The notes beneath the pieces are model-generated. The model saw only the letters and a list, made by a program, of their open reading frames with translations, did no database searches and was not told where the DNA came from. A DNA stretch of 64,000 nt, taken from positions 2,790,001 through 2,854,000 of the forward strand of contig JAGVVL010000013.1 of assembly GCA_018287875.1 (NCBI GenBank), given 5' to 3'. The stretch is from Nigrospora sphaerica (taxonomy: Eukaryota; Ascomycota; Sordariomycetes; Amphisphaeriales; Apiosporaceae). Positions 55,116-64,000 of this stretch are shown piece after piece. Position 1 is the first letter of the stretch. Each line of letters opens with the position of its first letter. Position numbers and translations under genes: made by a program.

Positions 55116-56299
55116 ATGGCCAGCATCCCAACCGATCCCTCGTTCGCCGCGGCGCTGCGGCCTTACCTCCCGCAGCTGCTCTCGCTGCCGCAGGCGCTGC
55201 GCGAGGCGTCGCTGGGCTCTCTCGCCGGGCTCGTCTCCCTCTACCGGGCCACCAACCCCTTCGTCTCGGGCCTGGGCCTCTCGCTGGCCCTCTCGCCGCT
55301 CTTCCTGGCCACCTCGACCATCACGGGCACCTTCTCCATCGTCGACCGGGCCTGGAGCATCCTGCCCGCCGTGTGCCAGGCCAACTTTTGGGCCTGGGCC
55401 TACCTCAACGGCCTGCCGACCGCGAGGCTGAGCCTGGCGACGGCGGCGACGGTGCTGTGGTCTGTCCGCCTGACTCACAACTTCTGGCGCAAGGGGGGAT
55501 ACAGCGCCGGCGCCGAGGACTACCGCTGGGACGTGGTCCGGCGCAAGATCACCAACCCGCTCCTCCTCTTCGTCTTCAACGCCCTCTTTGTCTCGACGTG
55601 GCAGACCGTCGTGCTGTTCATGGTCACGGCTCCCGGCTACCTTATCTCGATTACGTCCGTCTCGCGGCCCCAGGTAAGATCTTCCGTGCTCCCCGGCTGC
55701 CGGCAATCCCTTCGGCGCCCGTCCGGCTGACGCATTTCCCCCGGCAGGTTGACTCCACGGACTGGGCCTTCTTTGGCGCGCTCCTCGCCATGCTGCTCGT
55801 CGAGGGAATCGCCGACGAGCAGCAGTGGAACTACCAGCAGGCCAAGAAGAGGTACCATAACGACGGCGGCCAGCCCGGCAATGACAAGAAACCCAAGGGG
55901 AAGCCGTCGGGCGGGTTCGCCGCCGCGGACCTCCAACGCGGCTTTCCAACCCACGGCCTTTGGGCCTATTCGCGCCACCCCAACGCCACCGCCGAGCAGG
56001 CCTTCTGGATCCTCCTCTACTTGTGGTCGGCCGTGGGGACCTGGAAACTGTCCCTGGCCGCGCGGGGACCGGCGGGACCGGCGCCCGGGCTGGCCGGTCT
56101 CGAGGGGCTCCTCAACTGGTCCCTCGTAGGCACGGGCTTGTACCTGCTGCCCTTCAACGACAGCACCAAGCTGACCGAGAGCATTTCGGCGGCCAAGTAC
56201 GACCAGTACGCCGAGTACCAGCGGCAGGTCGGCTGCTTTTTGCCGCGGCTGAGCGTCCTCTGGGGCGGCGGAAAATGGAAGGGCACGAAAACGGCGTGA
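55116..56299 (+). CDS. DUF1295 / steroid 5-alpha-reductase-like membrane protein
   Basis: Polytopic membrane protein of 369 residues from exons 55116-55673 and 55748-56299. Several hydrophobic spans fill the first half (for example GLSLALSPLFLATSTITGTF and TNPLLLFVFNALFV). The conserved block HNFWRKGGYSAGAEDYRWDVVRR and the later GLWAYSRHPNATAEQAFW segment are the signature of DUF1295 (PF06966), which shares its fold with 3-oxo-5-alpha-steroid 4-dehydrogenases and isoprenylcysteine methyltransferases. A loop of about 45 residues rich in Lys, Gly and Pro lies between the two. The C-terminus KYDQYAEYQRQVGCFLP is also typical. A lipid or steroid double-bond reductase using NADPH is the usual guess, but the reaction is unproven for this family. 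Confidence 0.88.
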
Positions 56300-56985
56300 C
56301 GAGCTGTGTCAACCCTGACGGGCAGAGATTTTAATCCGAACATGTGGATATGGCCTCGTGCCCTGCTGGCCGGCAAGGGGGGGCCTGTACTCTCTAGACG
56401 GACTAAGACGCCACCGGATCATCAAAGAGTCAGTCTGGAAAGAAGGGCCAGCGCCACGCGGGTTAGATAGCATGCTCGTATACTGGGTGACATGTAAGCC
56501 CGATTGAACCCTGGGGCAGAACTCAGAGGCCGGGGGAAGGAGAATCGAGAATACATACCGTCGAGGCCGTACCCAGGGCACCTTCGTATTTACTGAACGC
56601 CGAAACCCTCGATCTACCCCTCCTGCAGTATCGCCATGTACAAACCGGTGGTCTTCAGGGGTATCCCATCTCCCCTGCCCCCGCCCAACTTGATCTGCAA
56701 TCGATGCCTGCCTGCATAGCCCGGGGTCAGCCGGCCAGTTCGCATCGCTAGCCCTCCAAGGCTATGGAGTGGCCGATCACAGATTAGCGACACAGCACTC
56801 GGCTGACGGAGGCACACTATGGCCCTCTCACCCCTGGGCCTCCCTCCTCCTACAGTCTGCGTCCAACCGCATTTCCTATAGCCGTGATACGCGTGAGAGG
56901 GTCTCGAGGACGGCTCCACTACGTCCGCAAAGGCCCGTTCCGGCAAGACTTGCGACAGAGAGGCCGCCGTCACCGATCCCCGACG

Positions 56986-57016
56986 CGTCGGGTGCGCCGT
57001 CGGGTGCGCCGTCGGG
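56986..57016. repeat. Short tandem repeat, 12-bp unit
   Basis: CGTCGGGTGCGC repeated two full times plus seven bases. Confidence 0.75.
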
Positions 57017-57039
57017 CTGAAGAAAAGAAAAGAACGAAA

Positions 57040-57053
57040 CCCCCCCCCCCCCC
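57040..57053. repeat. Run of 14 C
   Basis: Uninterrupted homopolymer, preceded by a purine-rich AAG/AAA stretch. Confidence 0.8.
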
Positions 57054-58223
57054 GAGCGAGGAGGAACGTGGCCAGGGCCCCTGGAAAGGCCCGGGACAAC
57101 AAGCCTTGCCGGCGACTGTTACAAGGCTGCCTGTTGCGGGGAAAGGTGGTAAGGAGCGTCATCGCAACAGCAATGGGGTCGCATGGTCGAACAGCCGTCT
57201 CGTTGGTCGAAAGCCCCAGAATCGGGGGGAGACTGATTCCTCACCGGGTACGTACAATTAGTACCCTGGCGAGGGCCCTCTCCATTTGTACAGTACAGAA
57301 CATGACCCTGGGCTAGACAGACCCCGGATGCCTCGACCGACCAGCCAAAGCCGCATGCGTCCCTCCGTCCCTCCCCGCGCATGCATGCCGCAGACCGAAC
57401 GAGGATTGGACTGGCTGGCGGGGCGTACGATGTACACACAGCAATAGCGTAGGGTGCCGGGGCGAACAGGGGCAGGGAGCTGAGGGTCCGTTGCGGTGTG
57501 GAGGAAGAGGGGGGTAGCACTGGGGGAGGGGATGGACGCAGCGGGGAAAAGGTTGGGGATGCCTGCCTCTTCCCCCACAGTTGCTGCGCCGCACATGACG
57601 ATACCTTCCGGGCCGCGTGCCGTGTCGGCGTCGCAGTGCCGGCTCGGATTCGCTAGAGGACCATGGCTTCCCCGACGCCGCATCCCCAGCCCCCAGTCCA
57701 ATGGCCCGCAAAGCCGGACGAATCACCTCTCCTGACTCGTGCCTGGCTACCCTTGTGTCCGTTTGTCCAACCGGTTCCTGCAGGCAGTTGGGCAGATCAA
57801 TTGCGCGTCGGAGCTTGAAACTCATCTGTAACCCCCGGGCACCCTGAGGGAGGCGTCCTTGTGTCTCGCGCTCCGAATCACGTCTTTTCGCAAGTCTTCG
57901 ATGAGAGTAAAGGCAACAGCTTGATGTTTACGTGATGCCACAATCTCCATTGAGATGGGCCTCCACACCGGCCGTGAGCACGACACCCTAGCGTGCGTGG
58001 TACAAAACCAGCTGCCGATGGCCTCGGACGGGGAGTTCCAAGTAGGCCAAGTGTAATATAAATACAGACCATCACCGTGGCTTCGCTCTATCCGGCCGCC
58101 CCCGGTGAACAACACCTTCCAAGATAGACCATTCGTAATCCCGCCAGTAACCATTTCGTGGGGAAGAAGATTTCCGTCTGATAACACCGTGCCCGCCATG
58201 CTGAACTTTTTCCTGAATGCCAG

Positions 58224-58329
58224 CAAAAAGAAAAAGAAGATGAAGAAGAAAGACGACCTTCCCGTAACCCACGGGTAAGACTCACCACCGTTTGGTGCCC
58301 TAAGTAAGAAGTAGAAGAAGAAGAAGAAA
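58224..58329. repeat. Two AAG/AAA purine tracts
   Basis: Purine-rich blocks at 58224-58252 and 58303-58329, mostly AAG and AAA triplets, just past the 3' end of the Zn2Cys6 gene. Confidence 0.7.
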
Positions 58330-58389
58330 CGCCCCTCCATACGCGGTATATACGGGGCGTGAGACGCAATGTCCGAATTCTGCCAGGTT

Positions 58390-61344
58390 TCACCCCTGTG
58401 TGCCCGAGAGGAAGATGTCAAGGTCATTCCCCTGCCCCTGTGCGTTCTCGCTCTCGGCAAGCTGCTCCAGGAGACTGAGGAATGGGTCCTTTTCTTCGCC
58501 GGGGCCGGTGCCGACACTGCCGTCGTTGTGACTCCGGGCCCCCGGACTATGGGCCATGTGAGTGAGCTTGCGGTCGTCGTCACCCCCCATGTGCCACGCC
58601 GCGGGCGACGGAAAAGTGCTCGTCCCCACGGTCCCAAACATGGGGTCGAACGGCATCACCCCGAGGTTGCCGTCGGGTCCCCCACTTCCGGCCCCGGGCA
58701 GGCCCGTGAAGGTGTAGTGTGGGGAAAAGGGGGAGGATCCCAGGTTGGCGCCCGCGTGAGTGTGTGGACCGGGCGACATGGGGAAGCCGGCGGCCGCCTT
58801 CGCCGTCACCTCCTCCATGCTCTCCCGCATGGGGTGCGCTGACAGGGGAGGCTGCACCGCCTGACCGGACATGGCATCTACACGACCAGAAAGAGAGGCG
58901 GGACTGTGTAGAACGGTGGGTGAGGGATGACGCCCGGTGGAAAAGGACTGGTGCCTCGGTCGTCCTCCGGGAGTGGGGAGGCCCGGCGTGGGCAGGGGCT
59001 CTTTGGATGTGTGCAAAATGGGTACGAGGTTTCGGATGTCGGGTCTTTTGCGAATCATGCTTCCGGTGCTCTTTCGCTTCAGGTTCGGCCGTTCCGGTAC
59101 CGCTTCGGCGGCAGCAACGACGCTAACGCGGGGGGCGTAGAGATCGTGCCCCGTGTATGTATCCGTGGCGAAGTCCACCACGACATCGGATAGGCTCAGG
59201 TTGGCGGCGTCAAATGTGAAAGTCTGCCCGCCGGGGCCGCCGATGTTGGCGTACCGATCGAAGAAGTCGTCGAGCTGAAAGACGGGCGAATAGCGCATCG
59301 GGTTGTTCGCCAGGCTCTTCACCAGCTCCGTGTGGGCATTGTAGATGCCCTGCAACGTCTCGCGCTGGTGTTGAACGCTGGCCCAAGCGTACCGCAGCTC
59401 GCTGAGCTGCTGCATCTCCCGTGACAAGAATTCGGTCGACGAGGACAGGGCGTTCATCTCGTGGAGCCCGTTCTTGTTGTAGTGAGCGCCGTGAATGTGC
59501 ACCGTCCCGGCGGTGCATATGCAGTAACCAACAAAGGCGGGCCACTCAATCGTGGCCGTGTGCTTTCCAAGTTCCACAAGTTCCGTTATCGCGTTTGCGT
59601 GCAGGAAACACATGTTGGTGGCCTCGATTTGCCAGGAGTGGTGCTGCCCAGTCCCTGCGAGCTCGGCTAAATCGATCGGGATAAATGGACGGTAGATGAG
59701 GCAGTGGATCAAGTGGTAGACCAGCTTGCTGAGGACTAGCACCGTCGAATCCGGCTGTCCGAACAGGCTGTCCACACTCGAAAAGACATCTTCGGTGCCG
59801 GACGCCCAAATGTCGAGGTCGTGTCGGATCTTGGAGAGGTTGGACAACGAATGCCACGGGAAGTGCGAGTCGCCCTTGACGCCGCCGGCGGCCAGGTACT
59901 GGTTCGTGATACCCAAAATCCGCGTGATATCGATCAGCATTCCGCTGCTGCCCTGACACTTCTTCCCGCTTCCCTGCAGATAATGATGATTCGAGCCGCG
60001 CTGGAAGAATTCGCCCTCGATGGGCATGCCGGTCGATCCGGGCGACCAGTATGGCAGTCGCAGCAAAATGTTCTTGTCCACTATCAGCGACGATCGCTTT
60101 GAACCGCATGCCAGGAACCTGTCGAGCAGATAGCACGTCCAAAACAAACGGCGCCGCATCTCCCGTTCCACCGGCGTGATGCGAGCCGCCAGGTCGACTT
60201 CCCGGTGCAACTCGAGTGCCATGGCCATGCCGATGGCGCTCGCTGCCAGCAAGTCAGCAACTCTGTCCCAGAAGCAAAACCGGCTTGACCCGCGCGTACT
60301 CATCAACATGTAGGCCTTCTTGCCCTTGCCCGTCGCGGTAAAGGCTATCACCAGCAACAGCAAGGCTTGCAGCGCGTCTATCGACGGCTCGTCTGTGTTG
60401 ATCTCGTTCCGTGCACGCAGCGCGAGCTCTTCGCTTAACCGGACGGCCGATTGGTAACCGCTAGGGTGAGGTGTATACCTGCGGGCTGGTCAGCAACGTC
60501 GAACCCAGAAGGACAGGGGCCTCGCTACCTGGCGGCGACTGCATAAATGGCGTGGATAAGGTAGGACGGCAGCTGGTTGAGCTGCAGCCTCTGGCGGACC
60601 GTGGACTCGTCGACGATGTGAAATGGCTTGGCGTGGAATCGGCTGAAGTACGTGTCGAGCAGGGCGTCAGGATGAACCTCCGGAGACTTTTCACTCTCGG
60701 CCGACGGAGAATACACGGCGGACTCCCCAGCAGCTTCGGCGGCACGGGACGTGTCCACCGTTGGGCGTGAACGTCCCGACTCGGCCACCGTCCCGGCTGG
60801 GGCTGTTTCCACGGATTCAGCGTTGGACGCTGTGTCTGCTGCCAAAGAGGATGAATCTTCGGCGACCGGACTGGTTTCCGACTTCTTCTGATCCTTGAGT
60901 CGCGCCTCCAAGCCGTCGACTCTCTTCAACAGCGCTTCCAGCACATCGGTCTTTGGCCCCCGTTTCTTGGGAACGGCATCTGCGATCTTTGTTTAGCGTC
61001 CAGATTTCCAAGCCATCCGAGGCCGAATGACGGGGTCAAAAAAGACCCGTCCTCGGGAACCCGAGAGGTGGCCCACGCACCGTATACGCAAGGACATTGG
61101 AAGACCTGGCAAGCCTCACAAGCCGGCCTCAGCCTGTTGCATTTGATCTGGAGAAGGGCGGGTTAGAAAGGTGAAAGCCGCCGGCGGGCGCTGGGAAAGG
61201 GGTAGGTCCTCCACCACCAACCTTTCGTTTCCGGCAGGATTTACAGTTCATCACTACAACGGAGCCGTGGTCAGCCAAGGATCTTCCCGGAACGCAGAGG
61301 GAACGGCCGAGCCCGCAATTACCTTCTCGTGGCTCGTTGCTCAT
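58390..61344 (-). CDS. Zn2Cys6 transcription factor with fungal-specific regulatory domain
   Basis: Nuclear DNA-binding regulator. Exons 61344-61323 (22 nt), 61253-61222 (32 nt), 61147-61081 (67 nt), 60979-60529 and 60478-58390 give 886 residues. The joined N-terminus starts [20 protein letters not shown] and continues with the rest of the cluster in CX2CX6CX6CX2CX6C spacing, then [19 protein letters not shown] and a short coiled coil ([15 protein letters not shown]) for dimerisation. After a Ser/Ala/Glu linker comes the middle homology region (Fungal_trans, PF04082) with [23 protein letters not shown], and [22 protein letters not shown]. The last 200 residues are Pro/Ser/Gly/His rich, ending with an acidic [14 protein letters not shown] segment that may activate transcription. 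Targets are unknown; xylanase and P450 genes lie to its left. The start ATG and first tiny exon are less sure than the rest. Confidence 0.85.
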
Positions 61345-64000
61345 CCTCCGCGCAGGCAGTCGTTCTATTCCCACCTGCGGGCGCGCCACGGCCATCTGGT
61401 GAGCGCCGGGCAGAGGTGCCGTACTCATGCTCATCGGTACGGTCGTCGGTTCGTTCTGGCCCCAGGGCGCTTGGTGTCACAGGTACTTGGTTCGTTGCAG
61501 AGTCCTCGCGAGCTAGGACGCCGCCACTGGTTGTTTGGGTTCGAGGACGGTGCCTCTTTTGCACTCCCAGGCACTCTTCGGTGGTAAGAATGGTGAGCTG
61601 GTCAGGTGTTGTTCTAGGGACTTGGCTTCCTCCGCTCGGTGTGAGTCCTCACGATCCAGAACGGGTCGATCAAGGAAATGGTCGGCTTAAGGCTGATGAA
61701 AGGCAGATGCAAAAGCAGGGTTACACGGTAGACATTGCTCGCTCAGCAGGGCGGTTCGAGGCATAACATAAGATTGGGCGGAGGGCCTGAACCGAGGTGA
61801 AGCGCTGAGGGTGTCCCAGATAGTGAGTATTTGTGGTTCCCCAAGATGTGGAGGACCGAGATAATTGGGACGCCTCTCTTGCTCTGTGGAGGTGGCTAGT
61901 AGTTGACATGGGTGGCCAGAGGTCCGCAGACGCTTCTTTACCTGCCTTCACATTTCGGCTCATGCTAACGGGGTATAGGGCCTTTTCGGTCTTGCGGGTA
62001 CAGCGAACGGGGCCAGCATTCGGTATCCAAAGCATGGGGCAGGTGCACCTGGCTGCTGCATGGACAGGGGCACCGAGGAGGGAGGGGAGGATGAGGAGAA
62101 GGTGGCGGCGGCGGTACCTTCTGCTACCCGCACCGAGACTCGCTGCTGACCCGCCGGCGCGGTGGAGAGAAACGTCCATGTATCGAGGCGACCGTTGGAA
62201 GATGGGTGGGCGGGCAATGGACCGTTCGTTCTATGCAGTAGTAGGGGCCGGAGCCACGCGAAAGGGGGCCGAATGCCGTGAACGCTGGTCTGGTCCGGAC
62301 GACATCGTCTACTGTGTACCGGGGTGCCAGCATCACGTCGAGATGCCTGCTGGCGTGCAAGGATGTCCAATGTTCTCATTAGCGCCCACCCGAACAGGCA
62401 TGCCCTACCCCATGCCGGCCCCCTCATGCCCCCCAGAGCACGCTAACTGGGATGAACTGGTGACGAGCAACGGGGCTTGGTTTTTTTTCCCTCGTTGTCT
62501 GTGCTACTACTGCAGCAGACGGCAGACGGTCTGGGCGTCCAGCACGGCGACAAGGGGGGCGGCCATGCGCCGGCCGATTGGGCGGCACAAGAGCTCCTCT
62601 CGAAGCGGAACGGATCGCGAGAAGCAGCAGCACGGTGTTGCTTGTCGACGGCGGGTTATAGCAGGCTCACGATAAGGATCAAGGGGGGGAAGCACGTCCA
62701 ACAACCAGACGAGCGCGAGGCCGGGGCCGAAGCATCGCAGTTCATCCTGCAGTGTGGGCAGGAGAGCGTGTTGAGCAACCAACGTGTCGGCCATGGCGGT
62801 ACCTGCCGCCCCCCGGCCCCCGGTTGAGGCTGAGGGTTCATGACTCTCTCTTTCTCTCTCACTCCCTCACTAGTTAGACGGCCCTCGCGGATCTCCGATA
62901 TGGCATACCTGGGTACTCGCTCGTCCATCCAGGTAATCCTCCAAATGAGCGCGGTGCCTGGCCCCGCCCCGGCCACCGCCCCTGCTCCTTGTACCGGAGC
63001 AATCAACATGCAGTCCAATGGGCGTCAGGCGGACAGGGCTGCTGGGTGTGAAGATGCGTGCTCCCCCATGATTGCGGCAGAAGTCTCGTCTCTCGCCGCC
63101 TCGGCCTACGGTTGCTCGAAGGCTTGGCCGGGCAGCAGGCTGGGTTCGGGGTGACGACGAAGCGCGTCGATGGGCGGCAGATGTTGTGATTTCAGGGTCC
63201 AGCAACAGTTTGGGCCAGAGTCCAGCGCTTCACACCCTCTTGGGTCCAACACTGCGATGGTATTCGCGCGGCTGTAGAGGCAAGTGCTACCAGACATCCA
63301 TGAGCCCTGGGTGGATCCCGCGCTAGGCCGGTATTGTGGGATGGGAGCTCTATGTAGAGTACTTGCTGGGTGGAAAGCACGCTCTGGCTACGGGCAGCCG
63401 CGTGGTCTGGTCGCCAGACCGGATCTACACCGGAGTACATGCCGGCGGCGGCGGTTGCTGTTGCTGCTTGGAGTTCAACAAGTAAGTACGTACCTCCCTG
63501 CGTACCACCCATGCCCACTCAGGATACAGGGCCCTTCTCGTTCAAGACTCTGCAGGTGCACCAGCCAAGGCTGGAGAGAGTATTGTGGTAATTTTGACTC
63601 AGCTCTGACTTGGGCCGGCAGCCAGCATGGATGAACGATACCTGTGCCTGAGTCTCGTTAGGAACGGATGGTGTAACGCGATCATCGAGCGTGCCGCGCC
63701 AGATCGTGGGCCATGCCATCCATGTTAGTTAATACTTGCTGAAAGTGACTCCCTACTATACCCGACTGGGTTTGCCGCAACTGAATGTCATGTCATGGAC
63801 GGCGAGACAACACCAACACCGCCTGCGGCCCAAGGGCCACCTGCGGCGGATCGCGAGCATCACCATCACCAGCATTAACCGGGTAGCCAACCCGTCAGGA
63901 ACATGGACAGTGCGTGCTGCTGCCGGACGACCGGGCGCGTTCGTATTTTTAGCAGCCCATTGAGGCGTGTGTTGGGCGGGCGCCGCGTTTCACGAGAACC
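61345..64000. other. Non-coding right end of the window
   Basis: Promoter and probably a long leader of the Zn2Cys6 gene at the left. A C/T-rich stretch lies at 62840-62870. Open frames up to 280 codons occur on the plus strand but show mixed third-position use and no family pattern. No gene or RNA supported. Confidence 0.5.

Larger units (their letters stand above)
56300..58389. other. Two-kilobase gap between convergent DUF1295 and Zn2Cys6 genes
   Basis: Contains a 12-bp tandem repeat, a run of 14 C and two AAG-rich tracts listed separately. Long open frames exist on the minus strand but translate low-complexity DNA (Phe runs from AAG/AAA tracts). No gene supported. Confidence 0.5.

Noticed and set aside
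54636..55949. 437-codon open frame on the minus strand
   Set aside because: It lies antisense to the DUF1295 gene and its composition (Arg/Gly/Pro) is that of a shadow of GC-rich coding DNA.
57822..58637. 271-codon minus-strand frame
   Set aside because: Overlaps the end of the Zn2Cys6 gene in another frame and contains Phe runs translated from AAG/AAA tracts; no domain.
61833..62675. 280-codon plus-strand frame
   Set aside because: Mixed third-position use, no recognisable motif, many Arg/Trp; looks like chance in GC-rich DNA.
1..64000. tRNA, 5S rRNA, CRISPR, transposase or viral genes
   Set aside because: No B-box-like GGTTCGANTCC element with a matching cloverleaf, no 5S-like block, no spaced repeats and no transposase or viral motifs were seen. 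A covariance-model scan would be the decisive test for small RNAs.

Overview
The window is nuclear DNA from a filamentous ascomycete, most likely a Sordariomycete. The evidence is GC-rich coding sequence with strong G/C third positions, many short introns of about 50-120 nt with GTRAGT-type donors and CTGAC/CTAAC-like branch sites, fungal-type genes (Zn2Cys6 regulator, fungal P450, GH11 xylanase, DHA2 transporter), and 0.4-3 kb non-coding gaps. The genus is inference; a Chaetomiaceae-like fungus would fit. All exon joins below were made by reading splice sites and checking phase and protein similarity by eye; no search was run.

Left part (1-22.3 kb): the 3' part of a VPS9 Rab5-type exchange factor (+), a DNF3-like P4-ATPase flippase (+), a PPxY-bearing M28 peptidase of the Tre1/Tre2/Vps70/PSMA family (-), ribosomal protein eL32 (+), a 1067-residue coiled-coil protein with one C-terminal membrane span (-), and the retromer subunit VPS35 (-). 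Four of these six act in endosome, Golgi or vacuole traffic.

Middle part (23.3-36.4 kb): all genes are on the minus strand. They are an F-box-like/2EXR-type protein, a peroxisomal (C-terminal SKL) 4-coumarate:CoA-ligase-like enzyme, an asparagine-synthetase-domain protein (ASNSD1/YML096W type), a DHA2-like MFS transporter, a small GC-rich hypothetical gene and a DenD-like extended SDR dehydrogenase.

Right part (37.4-61.3 kb): mitochondrial methionyl-tRNA formyltransferase (+), an STF2/TMA10-like hydrophilin whose start codon is split by an intron (-), the Fe-S assembly factor DRE2 (+), a coiled-coil protein (-), a secreted GH11 xylanase with a Thr/Arg-rich tail and XYR1/CRE1-like sites upstream (+), a possible small basic protein (-), a three-exon P450 (-) divergent from a DUF1295 reductase-like membrane protein (+), and a Zn2Cys6 regulator whose zinc finger is spread over three small exons (-).

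The last 2.6 kb and several other gaps show no convincing gene. I saw no tRNA, rRNA, CRISPR array, intact transposon or viral gene. The gaps carry simple repeats, including a 26-G run and a 14-nt pyrimidine minisatellite.
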